Below are positions 19,407-28,757 of a stretch of 64,000 nt of DNA, piece after piece. The stretch is from contig JAJRPI010000054.1 in the NCBI GenBank assembly GCA_024280895.1, forward strand, positions 1 to 64,000, in the 5' to 3' direction. The notes beneath the pieces were generated by a model, which searched no databases, had not been told where the DNA came from, and saw nothing but the letters and a program-made list of their open reading frames with translations. A program made the translations under genes and the position numbers. Source of the stretch: Alphaproteobacteria bacterium. Lineage in GTDB: Bacteria; Pseudomonadota; Alphaproteobacteria; Rhizobiales; JAKIUO01. Within the stretch, counting starts at the first letter, position 1. Each line of letters begins with the position of its first letter.

Positions 19407-19900
19407 TATTAAAACACTGAAAACCTGTGTGGCATTCACAAAACACATAAATATACATAAAAATACGATCATTCACTGCAAGATATCAGTGACGTCTGGT
19501 GCAATTTGTACTGTACCTGAATACTATTTACTGCAATCTTTTCGTGATCATCGCATATATCTCCAATTCATTTGGGGAAGGTCTAACAGGCAGATAAGTC
19601 TGGAACGATTTAGCCGACCTTATGACAATGTGGAATTTGCGCAATATCGAACGCTGACCTTGATTAGAGAACCGGCGTTTTGTAACAAGCAAAAAGCGGA
19701 ATTGAGTATCGCTTTGCAAGCACTCCGTATGAGGAAACTTTTATGGATATCTGGCGAATTGATAATAAAACAAATTCCCCATAACACGCTGCAAGTGCTC
19801 ATCAATATGAGCGTCGCGCACGACATATATTGCTATAAGATCATGGAAAAAGCGCTCTGAACGCTGCATACTAAAACAAGACCTCATCGGGAAACCGATC

Positions 19901-19937
19901 AAACCCTTGTCCGGTATAAAAAACCGGCCAGGGGTTT
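19901..19937. repeat. Long hairpin with G-U pairs
   Basis: Fifteen-base arms at 19901-19915 and 19923-19937 (AAACCCTTGTCCGGT and ACCGGCCAGGGGTTT) pair fully as RNA if two G-U pairs are allowed, with a 7-nt A-rich loop. No T-run follows on the plus strand; on the minus strand the loop is T-rich. It could be a terminator or a processed RNA element. Confidence 0.4.
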
Positions 19938-20020
19938 ACTTGCAGTCCCAAAGATTTTTCCAAGGCCTAAATTCCAAGACAAGGTGCCAAGTTTTAGCAC
20001 TTAGGTCATTCGAGCGAGAG

Positions 20021-20965
20021 CTAGCCGCCACCAAAAGCGTCTTTTAACCAGTTCGCATTACTGGCCGCTGATTGACCAGGGCTTGCTTGACTTGGAGCTT
20101 TTGCAGCACTGCGATAGGTATCAGCTGCCTGCTGATGGCGCTGTTTGTCAGTGGCCTGTGCCGGGGCACTTGCTGCGCTTGACCTAGAGCTTGCACGCGA
20201 CCGATCATCACGCACCTTATGCGTATCTCCCCACACACCAATCGATCCAGCTCCACCAGTACCTGAAGCTGGACCGCCAAAATCTTCACTCATCGACCCC
20301 ATAATGCCAAAATCAAAGGCACCATACTGCGTCTGCCTAACCCCGGTGCCACTACCGCCGGTATGACTTTTGATCAAAATATTATGCACTTCAGAAAGCG
20401 AGCGTGGCTTACCACCGCTATAGAAAATTGATTTGTTTGACCTTGCAGCCCTTGGAAAATGCCTGCTGGCAGGACTGTCGGGCTGGCGCTCAGCAAGATT
20501 GATCATCTTTGCGGCGCTGCCTGGCCCAAGGAAATGCGCGAGATAAAGTTCGCCATCTGACGGCGTGCGACCAATACGGCCACGCACATAGCGCTCATTA
20601 TGTTCGGTATAAGCGGCAGCCATCAGAGCCGATGTTTCCGCATCATGGCGCATCGCAAGGATCTGTTTCCGTTGCCCTTTGTTGGGCACGTAATATTTTC
20701 CTGAACTGGATCTGCGAATGTTTTTGGCCATATCAGACAGACCCAACCGAGGGCCATCTTCCTTGACCACTTTAAGCCACGTACCTTCAACAAACTGAAA
20801 AAGCCCAGCAGCCGAAGAAGACGAAGATTTGGCGTTGGTTTTGAAGCTGCTTTCACGTTGCGCGGTGTTGACAAGATAGTCAAAACTGGCACCCGTCCGG
20901 CGAGAGGCCACAGTAATAGCATTTTGCACCGTCACAGGGATCGATGAGGTTCTTTGGATGGGCAT
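20021..20965 (-). CDS. Lytic transglycosylase-like (SLT fold) protein
   Basis: 314 aa from ATG 20965, with GGAG 6 nt upstream. The N-terminal half is an SLT domain: AQRESSFKTNAKSSSSSAAG with the presumed catalytic Glu in ESSF, and GLFQFVEGTW, the GLMQ-like motif. MAAAYTEHN and LAHFLGPG follow. The C-terminal third is low-complexity, Ser/Ala/Gln-rich with many Arg. Such enzymes cleave peptidoglycan with formation of 1,6-anhydromuramic acid. No clear signal peptide is present, as in SLT proteins exported by flagellar or other secretion systems or found in phage; localisation is therefore open. It stands alone on the minus strand. Confidence 0.82.
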   Translation of the reverse strand: MPIQRTSSIPVTVQNAITVASRRTGASFDYLVNTAQRESSFKTNAKSSSSSAAGLFQFVEGTWLKVVKEDGPRLGLSDMAKNIRRSSSGKYYVPNKGQRKQILAMRHDAETSALMAAAYTEHNERYVRGRIGRTPSDGELYLAHFLGPGSAAKMINLAERQPDSPASRHFPRAARSNKSIFYSGGKPRSLSEVHNILIKSHTGGSGTGVRQTQYGAFDFGIMGSMSEDFGGPASGTGGAGSIGVWGDTHKVRDDRSRASSRSSAASAPAQATDKQRHQQAADTYRSAAKAPSQASPGQSAASNANWLKDAFGGG

Positions 20966-21115
20966 ACCAACTCCAGGCGAGGGTTTAAACAAGTTCAAGA
21001 CTAATTCAAAACAACGCCGAAAACGGAATTCGTTACCTCTCCAACATAATGAATAAAACCTTAACAATACGTTGATGAATTGCCATCAATCAGCACTTAG
21101 TACCCCAATCGCCTC

Positions 21116-21715
21116 CTATGAGGGAGTATCCGTAATGGCAAGAGCCCCAGCAACTGTATAATCGAAATATCCAAGCCGCCCCAGTGCCTTCACCATGTCA
21201 GCACTATAGCGCCCGTCTTTTAGTACCTTATCATCAATATATACCCCAACCACCTCGCCGATCACCATCAAATAGGGATCAGCCTGCGCATCCGCTACCG
21301 GCAATTCGACAGTCTGATGATACCGACATTCCAGCGAGGCGGGAGATTTGGCGACGCGCGGCGGCTTGACGAATTGTGAAGGTTTTGATTCGAGATTGGC
21401 CAGTTGCATCTCATCGACATCAGAGGCAACTGATGCACCCGTCTTATTGACCTCGTCAAACAGATGTAATGTGGCGACCGAACAGACAAACTCTCCCTCG
21501 CGCTCGGCATTGCGCAAACTGTCCTTTCTGCCATGCGACGAGAACATCACATAATGGGGGCGATAGGACACCAGATTAAAGAAACTATAGGGGGCAAGAT
21601 TGACACCACCTCCCTCATTGAGCGTAGAAATCCAGCCAATCGGCCTTGGTGCCACGATGGCTTTCATCGGGTCATATTGCAGCCCGTGATCATTTTTTCT
21701 GGCGTCATAATACAT
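21116..21715 (-). CDS. Flavin reductase-like FMN-binding split-barrel protein
   Basis: 199 aa. KAIVAPRPIGWIST and VNLAPYSFFNLVSYRPHYVMF are the diagnostic N-terminal motifs of the flavin reductase / DIM6-NTAB family; EFVCSVATLHLFDEVNKTG and SPASLECRYHQTVELP follow. FMN binding in a split beta-barrel dimer is expected, using NAD(P)H to reduce flavin or reducing another substrate. It starts 26 nt after the nitroreductase stop on the same strand, so the two flavin enzymes probably form one operon. Confidence 0.9.
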   Translation of the reverse strand: MYYDARKNDHGLQYDPMKAIVAPRPIGWISTLNEGGGVNLAPYSFFNLVSYRPHYVMFSSHGRKDSLRNAEREGEFVCSVATLHLFDEVNKTGASVASDVDEMQLANLESKPSQFVKPPRVAKSPASLECRYHQTVELPVADAQADPYLMVIGEVVGVYIDDKVLKDGRYSADMVKALGRLGYFDYTVAGALAITDTPS

Positions 21716-21741
21716 CAGTTCACTCCAGACAATCAGCTTGT

Positions 21742-22308
21742 CTAACTTTTCCAGTAGCTCATCAGCTCGTTGGGCTCAACCCTCAAACGCTCTTTGGGAG
21801 CTGCTACAGCGGTGCCGATATAAATAAAACCAGCGACAGATTCGCTTTCTTCAAGGCGCAGTAAACTCGCAATCTGCGGGTCATAGGCAATCCACTCGGT
21901 GATCCACTGACCGCTAAAGCCAAGGGCACTGGCTGCATGCAAAATGTTCTGACACGAGGCCCCGGCAGATAATAACTGCTCACTGGCGGGCACTTTTTCA
22001 CTTTCCACCGGCGAAGAGATCACGCCAATCACCACCGGCGCACGCAAAAAGCGAGTGCGCTCGGCCACGAGATGGCGCGGCAGATACTCTCCCTTATGCG
22101 CCTTTTCATATATATCGGCGCTCGCCTCGCCAAACTGTGCCCGCGCGTCCCCTGTGAACACGAGAAAGCGCCACGGGGTCAATGCCTTGTGGTCAGGCAC
22201 GCGAATAGCGGCACGGATCAGCTCCTTGATCTGCGTTTTATCTGGCCCCGGCTCTTGTAGCTGTGAGGCTACAACCGAGCGGCGCTTCAATAGAAATTGA
22301 AGAGGCAT
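21742..22308 (-). CDS. Nitroreductase-family protein (YdjA-like)
   Basis: 188 aa. FLLKRRSVVASQL is the FMN-binding RxS motif; APIRVPDHKALTPWRF is represented here as AAIRVPDHKALTPWRFLVF, and SAGASCQNILHAASALGFSGQWIT is the second conserved block. The short length and PDH-ALTPWRF are like E. coli YdjA. It is probably an FMN-dependent NAD(P)H oxidoreductase of unknown natural substrate, in the cytoplasm. It is the first gene of a two-gene operon with the flavin reductase-like protein. Confidence 0.9.
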   Translation of the reverse strand: MPLQFLLKRRSVVASQLQEPGPDKTQIKELIRAAIRVPDHKALTPWRFLVFTGDARAQFGEASADIYEKAHKGEYLPRHLVAERTRFLRAPVVIGVISSPVESEKVPASEQLLSAGASCQNILHAASALGFSGQWITEWIAYDPQIASLLRLEESESVAGFIYIGTAVAAPKERLRVEPNELMSYWKS

Positions 22309-22440
22309 ATTTCTGTCAACCTTCCCCTGTAATCCTTTTGTTCCTTGAACACCTATAGGACAGTTGGTGCCGGGTTACGATATTTTCTTGAGACTTGCAC
22401 GCTCTAACTTGATAGATTGTCGCCATAAGCATCCCAAAAA

Positions 22441-24471
22441 ATGCGGAAAAATATCATGTCTAAATATGAAATATTCTCTGTGCATCTGTTCACCGCCCTG
22501 TTTGCGGTGTTTCTTTTGCTGCCGCAAAAAGCATTGAGTGCCGACAAGCTTCCTCCCGCCGTCCTGATCATTGATGGCTCTGGCAGCATGTGGGGACGGA
22601 TAAACGACCGCGAGAAAATCGTCATCGCCCGACAGGAGCTGGCTCGTCAGATCGATTTTCTGCGCACCAGGGTTGACCTTGGGTTGATGTCATACGGCCA
22701 TCGCCGCCGCCGCGATTGCCGCGATATCGAGATGATTGTGCCTATTAGCCCCCTCGACCCAAAAGCTCATGGTGAGGCGATCAAGCGCCTGCTACCACGC
22801 GGAAAAACCCCTATTTCGAGCGCTTTGGAGATGGCGGCGCAAGCACTCAAATCCTCCAGGACAAGCCAGGCCAGCGGTCAGCGCACCCATATTGTTCTGG
22901 TCGCTGACGGCATCGAAAATTGCCGCCGCGATCCCTGCAAAACCGCGACCGATCTATCCGCCCAATATCCTGACCTGACGATTGACGTCATCGGCTTTGG
23001 CCTGCCCGACTCCGAGCTGCCACAACTTGCGTGCATTGCCCAAAACGCCAAGGGCCGCTTCCACCGGGCCAATAATAAAGCCGAATTGCAAATCGCCATC
23101 AAGCAGGTTTTCAGCTCCCTTGGCACTACCAGCAAGCCCGCGATCATTACCAAGAAAAAACAAATCAAGAAAAAGCCCTCGGGGCTATATCTTAGCGCTG
23201 GCTTATCCTCAAAGGGAGCCGGGCTTGATAAAGATATCAGCTGGCGCATTTATCCAGCCGGGCAAAGTTCAAAAACCGGTGCCACTCCCTTGCAGCGCCA
23301 TGCCTTGGCCGCTCCTTTTTTACCGCTACCAAGCGGTAAATATCATATTGAAGCGCGCCATCAGACATTACTTGCTGAGCGCGATGTCACCTTGCGCGCC
23401 AATACCGCTCTCAAACTGCACTTAAGTTTCAATGTCGGAATTTTCACCGCCAGCGCCAAACTAGGGGAAAGTGCTGCTCTGTCAGATAATATCATTTTCT
23501 CCCTTTATGACGCCTCAAAAGGGAAAGACGGTGCAGGCGAGATTATCACCCATAAACAACAATCCAAAGCCGTGTTCTACCTCCCTCCTGGCAAGTACAG
23601 TCTCAAAGCAAGAGCTAACGGAACACAGGCCCGCCATGACTTCACTTTAAAAGCTGGAGAACGAAAAACTCATATTTCGCTACTGGATGCCGGTGAAATC
23701 AGCTTTATCGCCCGCCTCGCCGAAAATCTGCCCGCGCTGCGCGACGTGCAATATGCGATCTATCAACGCCGCGCTAAAAAAGATGTGGAATTTATTCGCA
23801 CCCTTGACCCCAACCCCAGGCTGATCCTCCCCAAGGGCAACTATTTCGTCTTGGCCCGTCAAGGAGCCGCCTCCAGCTATACAAGGCTTTTCGTTGAAGC
23901 AGGTGATACCAAAATAGTTTCCCTCACGCTTAATGCAGGCATATTGAAACTGTCATCCAATCTGGATAATCGCGCCAGCGATCAATCCGCCCAGATCGCC
24001 TATACGATCGAGCCGGTGGATCGCAACAATTCCGAAACCGTCCAATTATCCGCCAATAGTACCTTAGTTGAAACGGCCCAGTCTTTGCCCACCCGCAGTT
24101 TTCGCAATCGATTTGTGCTGCGGGCCGGAGACTATGTAATCAAGGCTATTTACGGCAATTCAAATGCCCGGGCGAGCGCCCGTGTCCACGTCACCGCTGG
24201 TCAAGAAACGGAGCATAAAATCAAAATGAGCGCCGGCAGAGTGAAGTTTTCTCTCGCTTTAGCGCTCGGCAACCCACCGCTACCAGGCGTGTTTTGGAGT
24301 ATTCTTGATGCCTCCAACAAGCAGATCGCCAGTGCCAGTTCCATCACGCCAAGATTGACACTGGCGCAGGGCAATTATCAAGTGGTGGCTGACTATCTGG
24401 GCGAAAGCTACCGCAAGAGCTTTGTCGTTAATAATGGTGACAGTAAAAATATTCAACTGGAGCTGCAATAA
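22441..24471 (+). CDS. Exported von Willebrand A protein with five beta-domain repeats
   Basis: 676 aa. A signal peptide covers about residues 1-34 (LFTALFAVFLLLPQKALSA). A vWA domain follows at about 38-230 with an intact MIDAS motif DGSGSM (Asp45), then LLPRGKTPISSAL and VLVADGIENC. After a Lys-rich linker come about five units of roughly 85 residues. Each opens with xAGxxxF(A/S)xxxL and ends with PxGxYxxxAxxxG plus a xxAGxxxxxxL strand, like small periplasmic beta-sandwich domains. It should be periplasmic or secreted; metal-dependent ligand binding is likely, the partner unknown. ATG 22456 (GGA upstream) is an alternative start. A close paralogue follows directly, so the two form a tandem pair. 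Confidence 0.85.
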   Translation: MRKNIMSKYEIFSVHLFTALFAVFLLLPQKALSADKLPPAVLIIDGSGSMWGRINDREKIVIARQELARQIDFLRTRVDLGLMSYGHRRRRDCRDIEMIVPISPLDPKAHGEAIKRLLPRGKTPISSALEMAAQALKSSRTSQASGQRTHIVLVADGIENCRRDPCKTATDLSAQYPDLTIDVIGFGLPDSELPQLACIAQNAKGRFHRANNKAELQIAIKQVFSSLGTTSKPAIITKKKQIKKKPSGLYLSAGLSSKGAGLDKDISWRIYPAGQSSKTGATPLQRHALAAPFLPLPSGKYHIEARHQTLLAERDVTLRANTALKLHLSFNVGIFTASAKLGESAALSDNIIFSLYDASKGKDGAGEIITHKQQSKAVFYLPPGKYSLKARANGTQARHDFTLKAGERKTHISLLDAGEISFIARLAENLPALRDVQYAIYQRRAKKDVEFIRTLDPNPRLILPKGNYFVLARQGAASSYTRLFVEAGDTKIVSLTLNAGILKLSSNLDNRASDQSAQIAYTIEPVDRNNSETVQLSANSTLVETAQSLPTRSFRNRFVLRAGDYVIKAIYGNSNARASARVHVTAGQETEHKIKMSAGRVKFSLALALGNPPLPGVFWSILDASNKQIASASSITPRLTLAQGNYQVVADYLGESYRKSFVVNNGDSKNIQLELQ

Positions 24472-24583
24472 GCGCAAGGGCGAAGGGGTCTACTTGTTAA
24501 TATGGAGGGCAAGACCCTTAACAATCTTTCATAGTTATGCCTTATTTTTTCGTCTATGGTCAGGCATAGCGGGGAACCACAAT

Positions 24584-26524
24584 ATGAATGAATTTGCACT
24601 GCGCGGATCAGCTCTTCGACGCACCGCTCGATGCGCATTTGGGGGCGCGGTGCTAACTGCTGCCCTGTTAAACGCGCATGCCCCGGCCAACGCCACCCCC
24701 CCACAACTGGTAATCATTCTCGATGCCTCGGCATCGATGGAAGACAAGCTGGTCAATGAACTAAAATACAAGCTGGTGCGCAAAGCTATGAGCACAGCTC
24801 TTCCGGCCTATGGCGGCAAACTGGTGGCCGGCCTCATCACATTTGGCCGCAACACACAGCAATCTTGCAAGGATATTTCCCGACTGGTTAGCCTCAAACA
24901 GCTAGAACCAAAAGCCTTTACCAATGTCATCAACAATATCAAGCCAAAAGGCAAAAGTCCCATCGGCGCTTCACTGGCAGCAGGTGCAGATCTCGCCAAT
25001 ATTGCTTCCAGACCTTCTGATATGCTGTTGATTGCCGATGGCAGCGATAATTGCGGCGCTAATGTTTGCGCCACAGCCAATCTCATAGCAAAACGCTCCC
25101 CGCAAACGAAAATCCACGTCATCGGACTTGGTAAAACATCAGCGGTCAATCGCCTGTCTTGTGTAGCCAACGCTACAAATGGCATTTTCACAGCGGTTGA
25201 TAGTAGCAATGAAATGGCCACCGTCCTCAAAGTTATATTGCAGACCGTGGTGATTGGCGAAGAACCCGCCAAGCCGACTCTGGCCGTACTGGCGCGCCCT
25301 CCCTTGCCTAATCCCCGCCCATTGGACGAAGCAGCTGCCTTAGCTGCCGCAAAACACACGATCAAATTCCCCAGCACAGTGCCCCTCCCCGTGCGATCTC
25401 CAGCGCGAAAAAAAGCGTCCCAAGCTCTTGCACGAACGCCTAGTGAGCCACAGACAACGGCTGCACTAACTCAAAAAGAAGTTCAGCTGCCCGTTACTCA
25501 GACAGACGCGCAAAAAGCACCCGTTCCTGTTGAAGTGCAAGCACAAGAGCCGGTTATCTGGCAAAAAATCACCGAGAAACCAACAATCATCGCAGAGGTG
25601 GTGCCATCTGCAACGCCTGCACCAACTCCAGATAAAAATATAGCCCCAGCCCCAGCGCCTGTCCCAGCGCCTGCCAAACCTGTTTTCAAACCGGTCACCA
25701 CTCTCCCCAACACAACCTTTCTAGGGGACAAACCATCGATCGAGGTCACCCTCCCCAAGACATCTGCCAAGGTGACATTTGGTGCGCTGATCACCGAGCA
25801 AGGCAAAGCCATTAAGAGCGGGCTGTTCTGGCGTATATATAAATCACGTAAAGACAATGAAGGGCGCTACCAGCTCGTAAAATCAATTGAGGCACCTTCG
25901 TTTGACGATCGCCTACCACTTGGTGTTTATCTGGTCAATCTGTCCTGGGGGCGCTCGCACCTCACCGAAAAACTGGATATTTTATCCTCCAAACCCTTTG
26001 TCCATAATTTTATCTTGAACGCTGGCGGATTGCGACTTGGAGCGCGTCACCTTGATGGGTCGGTGTTACCTGCATCAAAGGTCATCTATCGGATTTATTC
26101 GGACGAACGTGACCAGTTCGGCAAGCGCCGGTTAATTCTCGACAACGCCAAACCGGCCCGCACCATCCGCCTCAATGCCGGCATCTATCATGTCGCCAGC
26201 CTTTATGGCACCGCCAATGCTCTTGTTGAAACCGATATCACCATTGAAGCTGGCAAACTGACTGACGCCGTGATCAATCATAGCGCCAGCAAAGTGACCT
26301 TCAAGCTCGTCAATAAATCCGGCGGTGAAGCGCTAGCTGGAGCGATCTGGCGTATCTCTTCCCCAGATGGCAAGCTCATCAAGAACGCAGCTGGCGCTTT
26401 ACCAAGCCTTATTCTGGCGGCCGGCGACTATAAGATTAATGCAAAATATTCTGGCCGGACATTCACCCGCAAAGTGACCATTGAACCTGGCGCCCCGGTC
26501 TATGTTGAACTTGTGATTGAATAA
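24584..26524 (+). CDS. Second exported von Willebrand A protein, paralogue of the preceding gene
   Basis: 646 aa from ATG 24584, with GGGGA about 9 nt upstream. A signal peptide ends at APANA (residue 37). The vWA domain (about 38-230) has MIDAS DASAS (Asp47), IKPKGKSPIGASLAAG and LLIADGSDNC, matching the first protein block by block. A Pro/Ala/Thr-rich linker (about 245-385) contains runs of PAPAP. Three C-terminal units follow of the same repeat as in the upstream gene, each with GxxWRIY or YRIY and LxxGxYxV. The gap to the upstream gene is 112 nt and a terminator follows, so the pair probably forms one transcription unit. Its job is unknown; two similar sensors or adhesins with different spacing is an inference. 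Confidence 0.85.
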   Translation: MNEFALRGSALRRTARCAFGGAVLTAALLNAHAPANATPPQLVIILDASASMEDKLVNELKYKLVRKAMSTALPAYGGKLVAGLITFGRNTQQSCKDISRLVSLKQLEPKAFTNVINNIKPKGKSPIGASLAAGADLANIASRPSDMLLIADGSDNCGANVCATANLIAKRSPQTKIHVIGLGKTSAVNRLSCVANATNGIFTAVDSSNEMATVLKVILQTVVIGEEPAKPTLAVLARPPLPNPRPLDEAAALAAAKHTIKFPSTVPLPVRSPARKKASQALARTPSEPQTTAALTQKEVQLPVTQTDAQKAPVPVEVQAQEPVIWQKITEKPTIIAEVVPSATPAPTPDKNIAPAPAPVPAPAKPVFKPVTTLPNTTFLGDKPSIEVTLPKTSAKVTFGALITEQGKAIKSGLFWRIYKSRKDNEGRYQLVKSIEAPSFDDRLPLGVYLVNLSWGRSHLTEKLDILSSKPFVHNFILNAGGLRLGARHLDGSVLPASKVIYRIYSDERDQFGKRRLILDNAKPARTIRLNAGIYHVASLYGTANALVETDITIEAGKLTDAVINHSASKVTFKLVNKSGGEALAGAIWRISSPDGKLIKNAAGALPSLILAAGDYKINAKYSGRTFTRKVTIEPGAPVYVELVIE

Positions 26525-26627
26525 ACACCCAACTGACCATCGCTCACACTATTCCTCCCCCTACCCCAAATCTCTTTAATGCAGGCACAAAAATGAAGGG
26601 CCGGGGAATTACTCACCCGACCCCTCG

Positions 26628-26693
26628 AAGGGCATCAACTTGGAAGGGTATGGGAACAAGTTTTTAGGAGGTATGTTCCGTGATGCCCTTTTT
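26628..26693 (+). terminator. Terminator-like compound hairpin after the vWA pair
   Basis: Outer arms AAGGGCATCA (26628-26637) and TGATGCCCTT (26681-26690) pair perfectly and are followed by T's. An inner 6-bp stem GGAACA/TGTTCC (26653-26658 and 26674-26679) extends the structure. Confidence 0.65.
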
Positions 26694-26760
26694 GGGATAT
26701 AGCAAGGTTGCCCGGCGCGCCTGGCGAGACAATGAAAACCATTGGCGCCGGGCATCCTTA

Positions 26761-27390
26761 CTAATAGCGTCGACCATTCCCTAGAGTGATTGAAAAACCA
26801 GGACCGTCATAGCGAAGGCCGTCACGATTGCGCGAACCATTATGGTTGCCACGATAATGTCTGCCATAACCACACCATCCACGACGATCACGATCTATGA
26901 TACGTCCCCAGCGATTCAACCGCAGCGCATATCTTCTGCCATTTCTACAAACTTTTGCGCCATAACCTGGCAAATGTCTGTCGGTAAATCTAATACGGTG
27001 ATAGCCACGATCACGCAGTCTGGCGCGAATTTGAGGCAAGCTCAAACCGGCATAACCACCGCGATGACGCCCACAGCGACCTATGCGAACGCGTCGATTG
27101 ACATCCCCCCAGCGGTTGATGCGCATTCTGTATTTTTGGCCATTGCGACAGGCCCGTACTTTGTAAACGGGAAGACGGCGGTCGGTGAAGTGAATATTGC
27201 GATATCCACGTTCGCGCAAACTACGGCGAATATCTCTGGGTGATAAAGCCACCGTTTTCGCCAGTGATTTGATCGGGACATACATATGAGCACGGGCGCT
27301 TGCGCCGGCACCAGCAGCAAAGGCCGATGAACTGGCGGCAACAGCACTGGCTGCCACAACGCCCAATCCGATTAACATTTTATGGGTCAT
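26761..27390 (-). CDS. Exported basic protein with an internal tandem duplication
   Basis: 209 aa; AAAGGAA lies 8 nt before ATG 27390. A signal peptide ends around AFAAGAGASA. Two copies of a unit of roughly 55-60 residues follow. Each copy reads I(R)xxLRxRGYxxIxFTDRxLPxY, then xACRNGxxYxxRxNRWG, then a Cys-Gly pair near its end (about residues 50-105 and 116-175). Paired cysteines in each copy suggest disulfides in the periplasm. The tail is rich in Gly, Arg, Asn and Tyr. Similar proteins occur in related alphaproteobacteria, but I know no function. Confidence 0.8.
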   Translation of the reverse strand: MTHKMLIGLGVVAASAVAASSSAFAAGAGASARAHMYVPIKSLAKTVALSPRDIRRSLRERGYRNIHFTDRRLPVYKVRACRNGQKYRMRINRWGDVNRRVRIGRCGRHRGGYAGLSLPQIRARLRDRGYHRIRFTDRHLPGYGAKVCRNGRRYALRLNRWGRIIDRDRRGWCGYGRHYRGNHNGSRNRDGLRYDGPGFSITLGNGRRY

Positions 27391-27581
27391 TATTCCATTC
27401 CTTTCGTTTCATCTACTCGGCCATTACCAAGCTTGACACCAGTTATAAAAGAAGCCGCCTGAACCAAACTGGAAAGCTCCATTCATCTAACGTTCATAAT
27501 TGCGGTTTTTTTCAACAAAGATGACAATGCACCCCCGCAAGGGCATAGTGCAAGCTTATTTGGACATGAGGGAGAAAACCA

Positions 27582-27842
27582 ATGGTACATAAATGTGCTG
27601 CGTGTAAATGCGAGATCGAAGACGCAGTTGAAGCTCAGCCGACAAGCTGGTTCACGCGCTGCATCGACAACACAGACTATATCTTGTGCGATGTTTGTGG
27701 CCATCAAAGCCATTTTCGCGGTGGCATCTCTCCCTATCTAAAGGATAGGCTTGAGCTGGATGAATGGGCGGTTTGTGACCTTTCGGCAGAAGCCGCCGCT
27801 CTTGGCGTTGAGCGCCGGCGCTTTCGCAAATCATCCTCATAG
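27582..27842 (+). CDS. Small Cys4 putative zinc-binding protein, 86 aa
   Basis: ATG 27582 has AGGGAG about 9 nt upstream, a strong start. Two CxxC pairs, CAAC near the N-terminus and CDVC in the middle, would form a zinc ribbon-like site, with a further Cys between them. The rest is polar, with a basic tail (ERRRFRKSSS). There is no signal or membrane segment. It is convergent with the hydrolase gene, whose stop is 4 nt away. I do not recognise the family. Confidence 0.75.
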   Translation: MVHKCAACKCEIEDAVEAQPTSWFTRCIDNTDYILCDVCGHQSHFRGGISPYLKDRLELDEWAVCDLSAEAAALGVERRRFRKSSS

Positions 27843-27845
27843 CCC

Positions 27846-28757
27846 TTAGCGCAAAGAGCGACCCTCGTGCGGCAAGGCTACAAGGCGCCTCAGCACCTCT
27901 TCGAAATGCTCAAAAATCCAGAAATGCCCCTGCCCCGGCAACCCAATGATTTCAACATTCTCAAAACTGCCCACCAGCTTGTACGCCGCTTTTTCCGGCA
28001 CCATATAATCCTTTGACCCTTGCCATAAAATCACCGGCATATCGATCTTTGCCAGCGAAAACTGCCAAGGTTTTGCAAACAGGCGCAGATCTTCCAGAAC
28101 GCCGTTAATCCCGGACTGCAGACCGTCATAAAAAGCAGCCAGCAATGCTTCTTGATGGCGGGAATCCCCTAAAATCAATCGATCCGCCCTCGAAAGGCTA
28201 AAGCTGAACATCTTCAAAAATGGATAAGGGGCAAGCATGAGCAAGCGCCGCGCAATAGTGAGAGCCGGTTTCGCGAGAGCGGGGTAACGAGGCAGTAAGC
28301 TAGAAAACAAACGGTGGCGCCAAGACCAGCTTTGGCGCACCTGTTGATCAAATATCCCGACGGGGCTGACCAGAGCCAAACCAATCACCCGTTGCGGCAT
28401 CACCGCAGCAATAGCGGTGGCAAACGGCCCCCCTCCAGAAACCCCAAGCACCCAGAACTGGTCCACGTTCATTAAGTCAAGAAGCACCGCAATATCATCC
28501 ACCCATTGCCTGAAAGACGTGTCAGGGGAAATGCTGGAAAGTCCGTATCCGTGCCTGTCGGGGGCAATCAAGAAAATGCCATTCTGGTTAGCAAAGCGGT
28601 CGGCTGGTTGCATCATGATGCGCGAGCCTGGCGTGCCGTGGATCGCCAGCACAGCTCGTCCACTAGCATCGCCATATTGCGCATATCCCATCAATCGCCC
28701 GTCGGGTAAACGCAATTTATTGTCACTGACATTTGTTATTTTTTGACCGTGTCCCAT
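27846..28757 (-). CDS. Alpha/beta hydrolase
   Basis: 303 aa. LPDGRLMGYAQYGD and IHGTPGSR form the N-terminal oxyanion region; APDRHGYGLS precedes the nucleophile elbow LGVSGGGPFA (GxSxG). WQGSKDYMVPEKAAYKL carries the acid residue and GQGHFWIFEHFEE the catalytic His. This is a standard hydrolase/esterase domain with a cytoplasmic location. The first 22 nt overlap the end of a small gene upstream on the same strand, so translational coupling is likely. The substrate is unknown. Confidence 0.88.
   Translation of the reverse strand: MGHGQKITNVSDNKLRLPDGRLMGYAQYGDASGRAVLAIHGTPGSRIMMQPADRFANQNGIFLIAPDRHGYGLSSISPDTSFRQWVDDIAVLLDLMNVDQFWVLGVSGGGPFATAIAAVMPQRVIGLALVSPVGIFDQQVRQSWSWRHRLFSSLLPRYPALAKPALTIARRLLMLAPYPFLKMFSFSLSRADRLILGDSRHQEALLAAFYDGLQSGINGVLEDLRLFAKPWQFSLAKIDMPVILWQGSKDYMVPEKAAYKLVGSFENVEIIGLPGQGHFWIFEHFEEVLRRLVALPHEGRSLR

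Larger units (their letters stand above)
19134..20020. other. Gene-poor AT-rich stretch with a leader-like mini-ORF and a hairpin
   Basis: 887 bases without a recognised gene. It has a 12-codon plus-strand ORF with an ideal ribosome site (19368-19406). An overlapping 153-codon frame (TTG 19399 to 19860) resembles no family I know. A long imperfect hairpin lies at 19901-19937. Near the right end, the start of the transglycosylase operon's downstream region is reached. Confidence 0.4.

Noticed and set aside
18582-19472. Extended 296-codon version of the redoxin gene
   Set aside because: The first 113 codons have no domain, and the ribosome site and fold begin at ATG 19133.
22441-26524. vWA pair as TerY-type tellurite-resistance proteins
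   Set aside because: TerY proteins are cytoplasmic and linked to Ter genes; these have signal peptides and repeats, and no ter gene is present.
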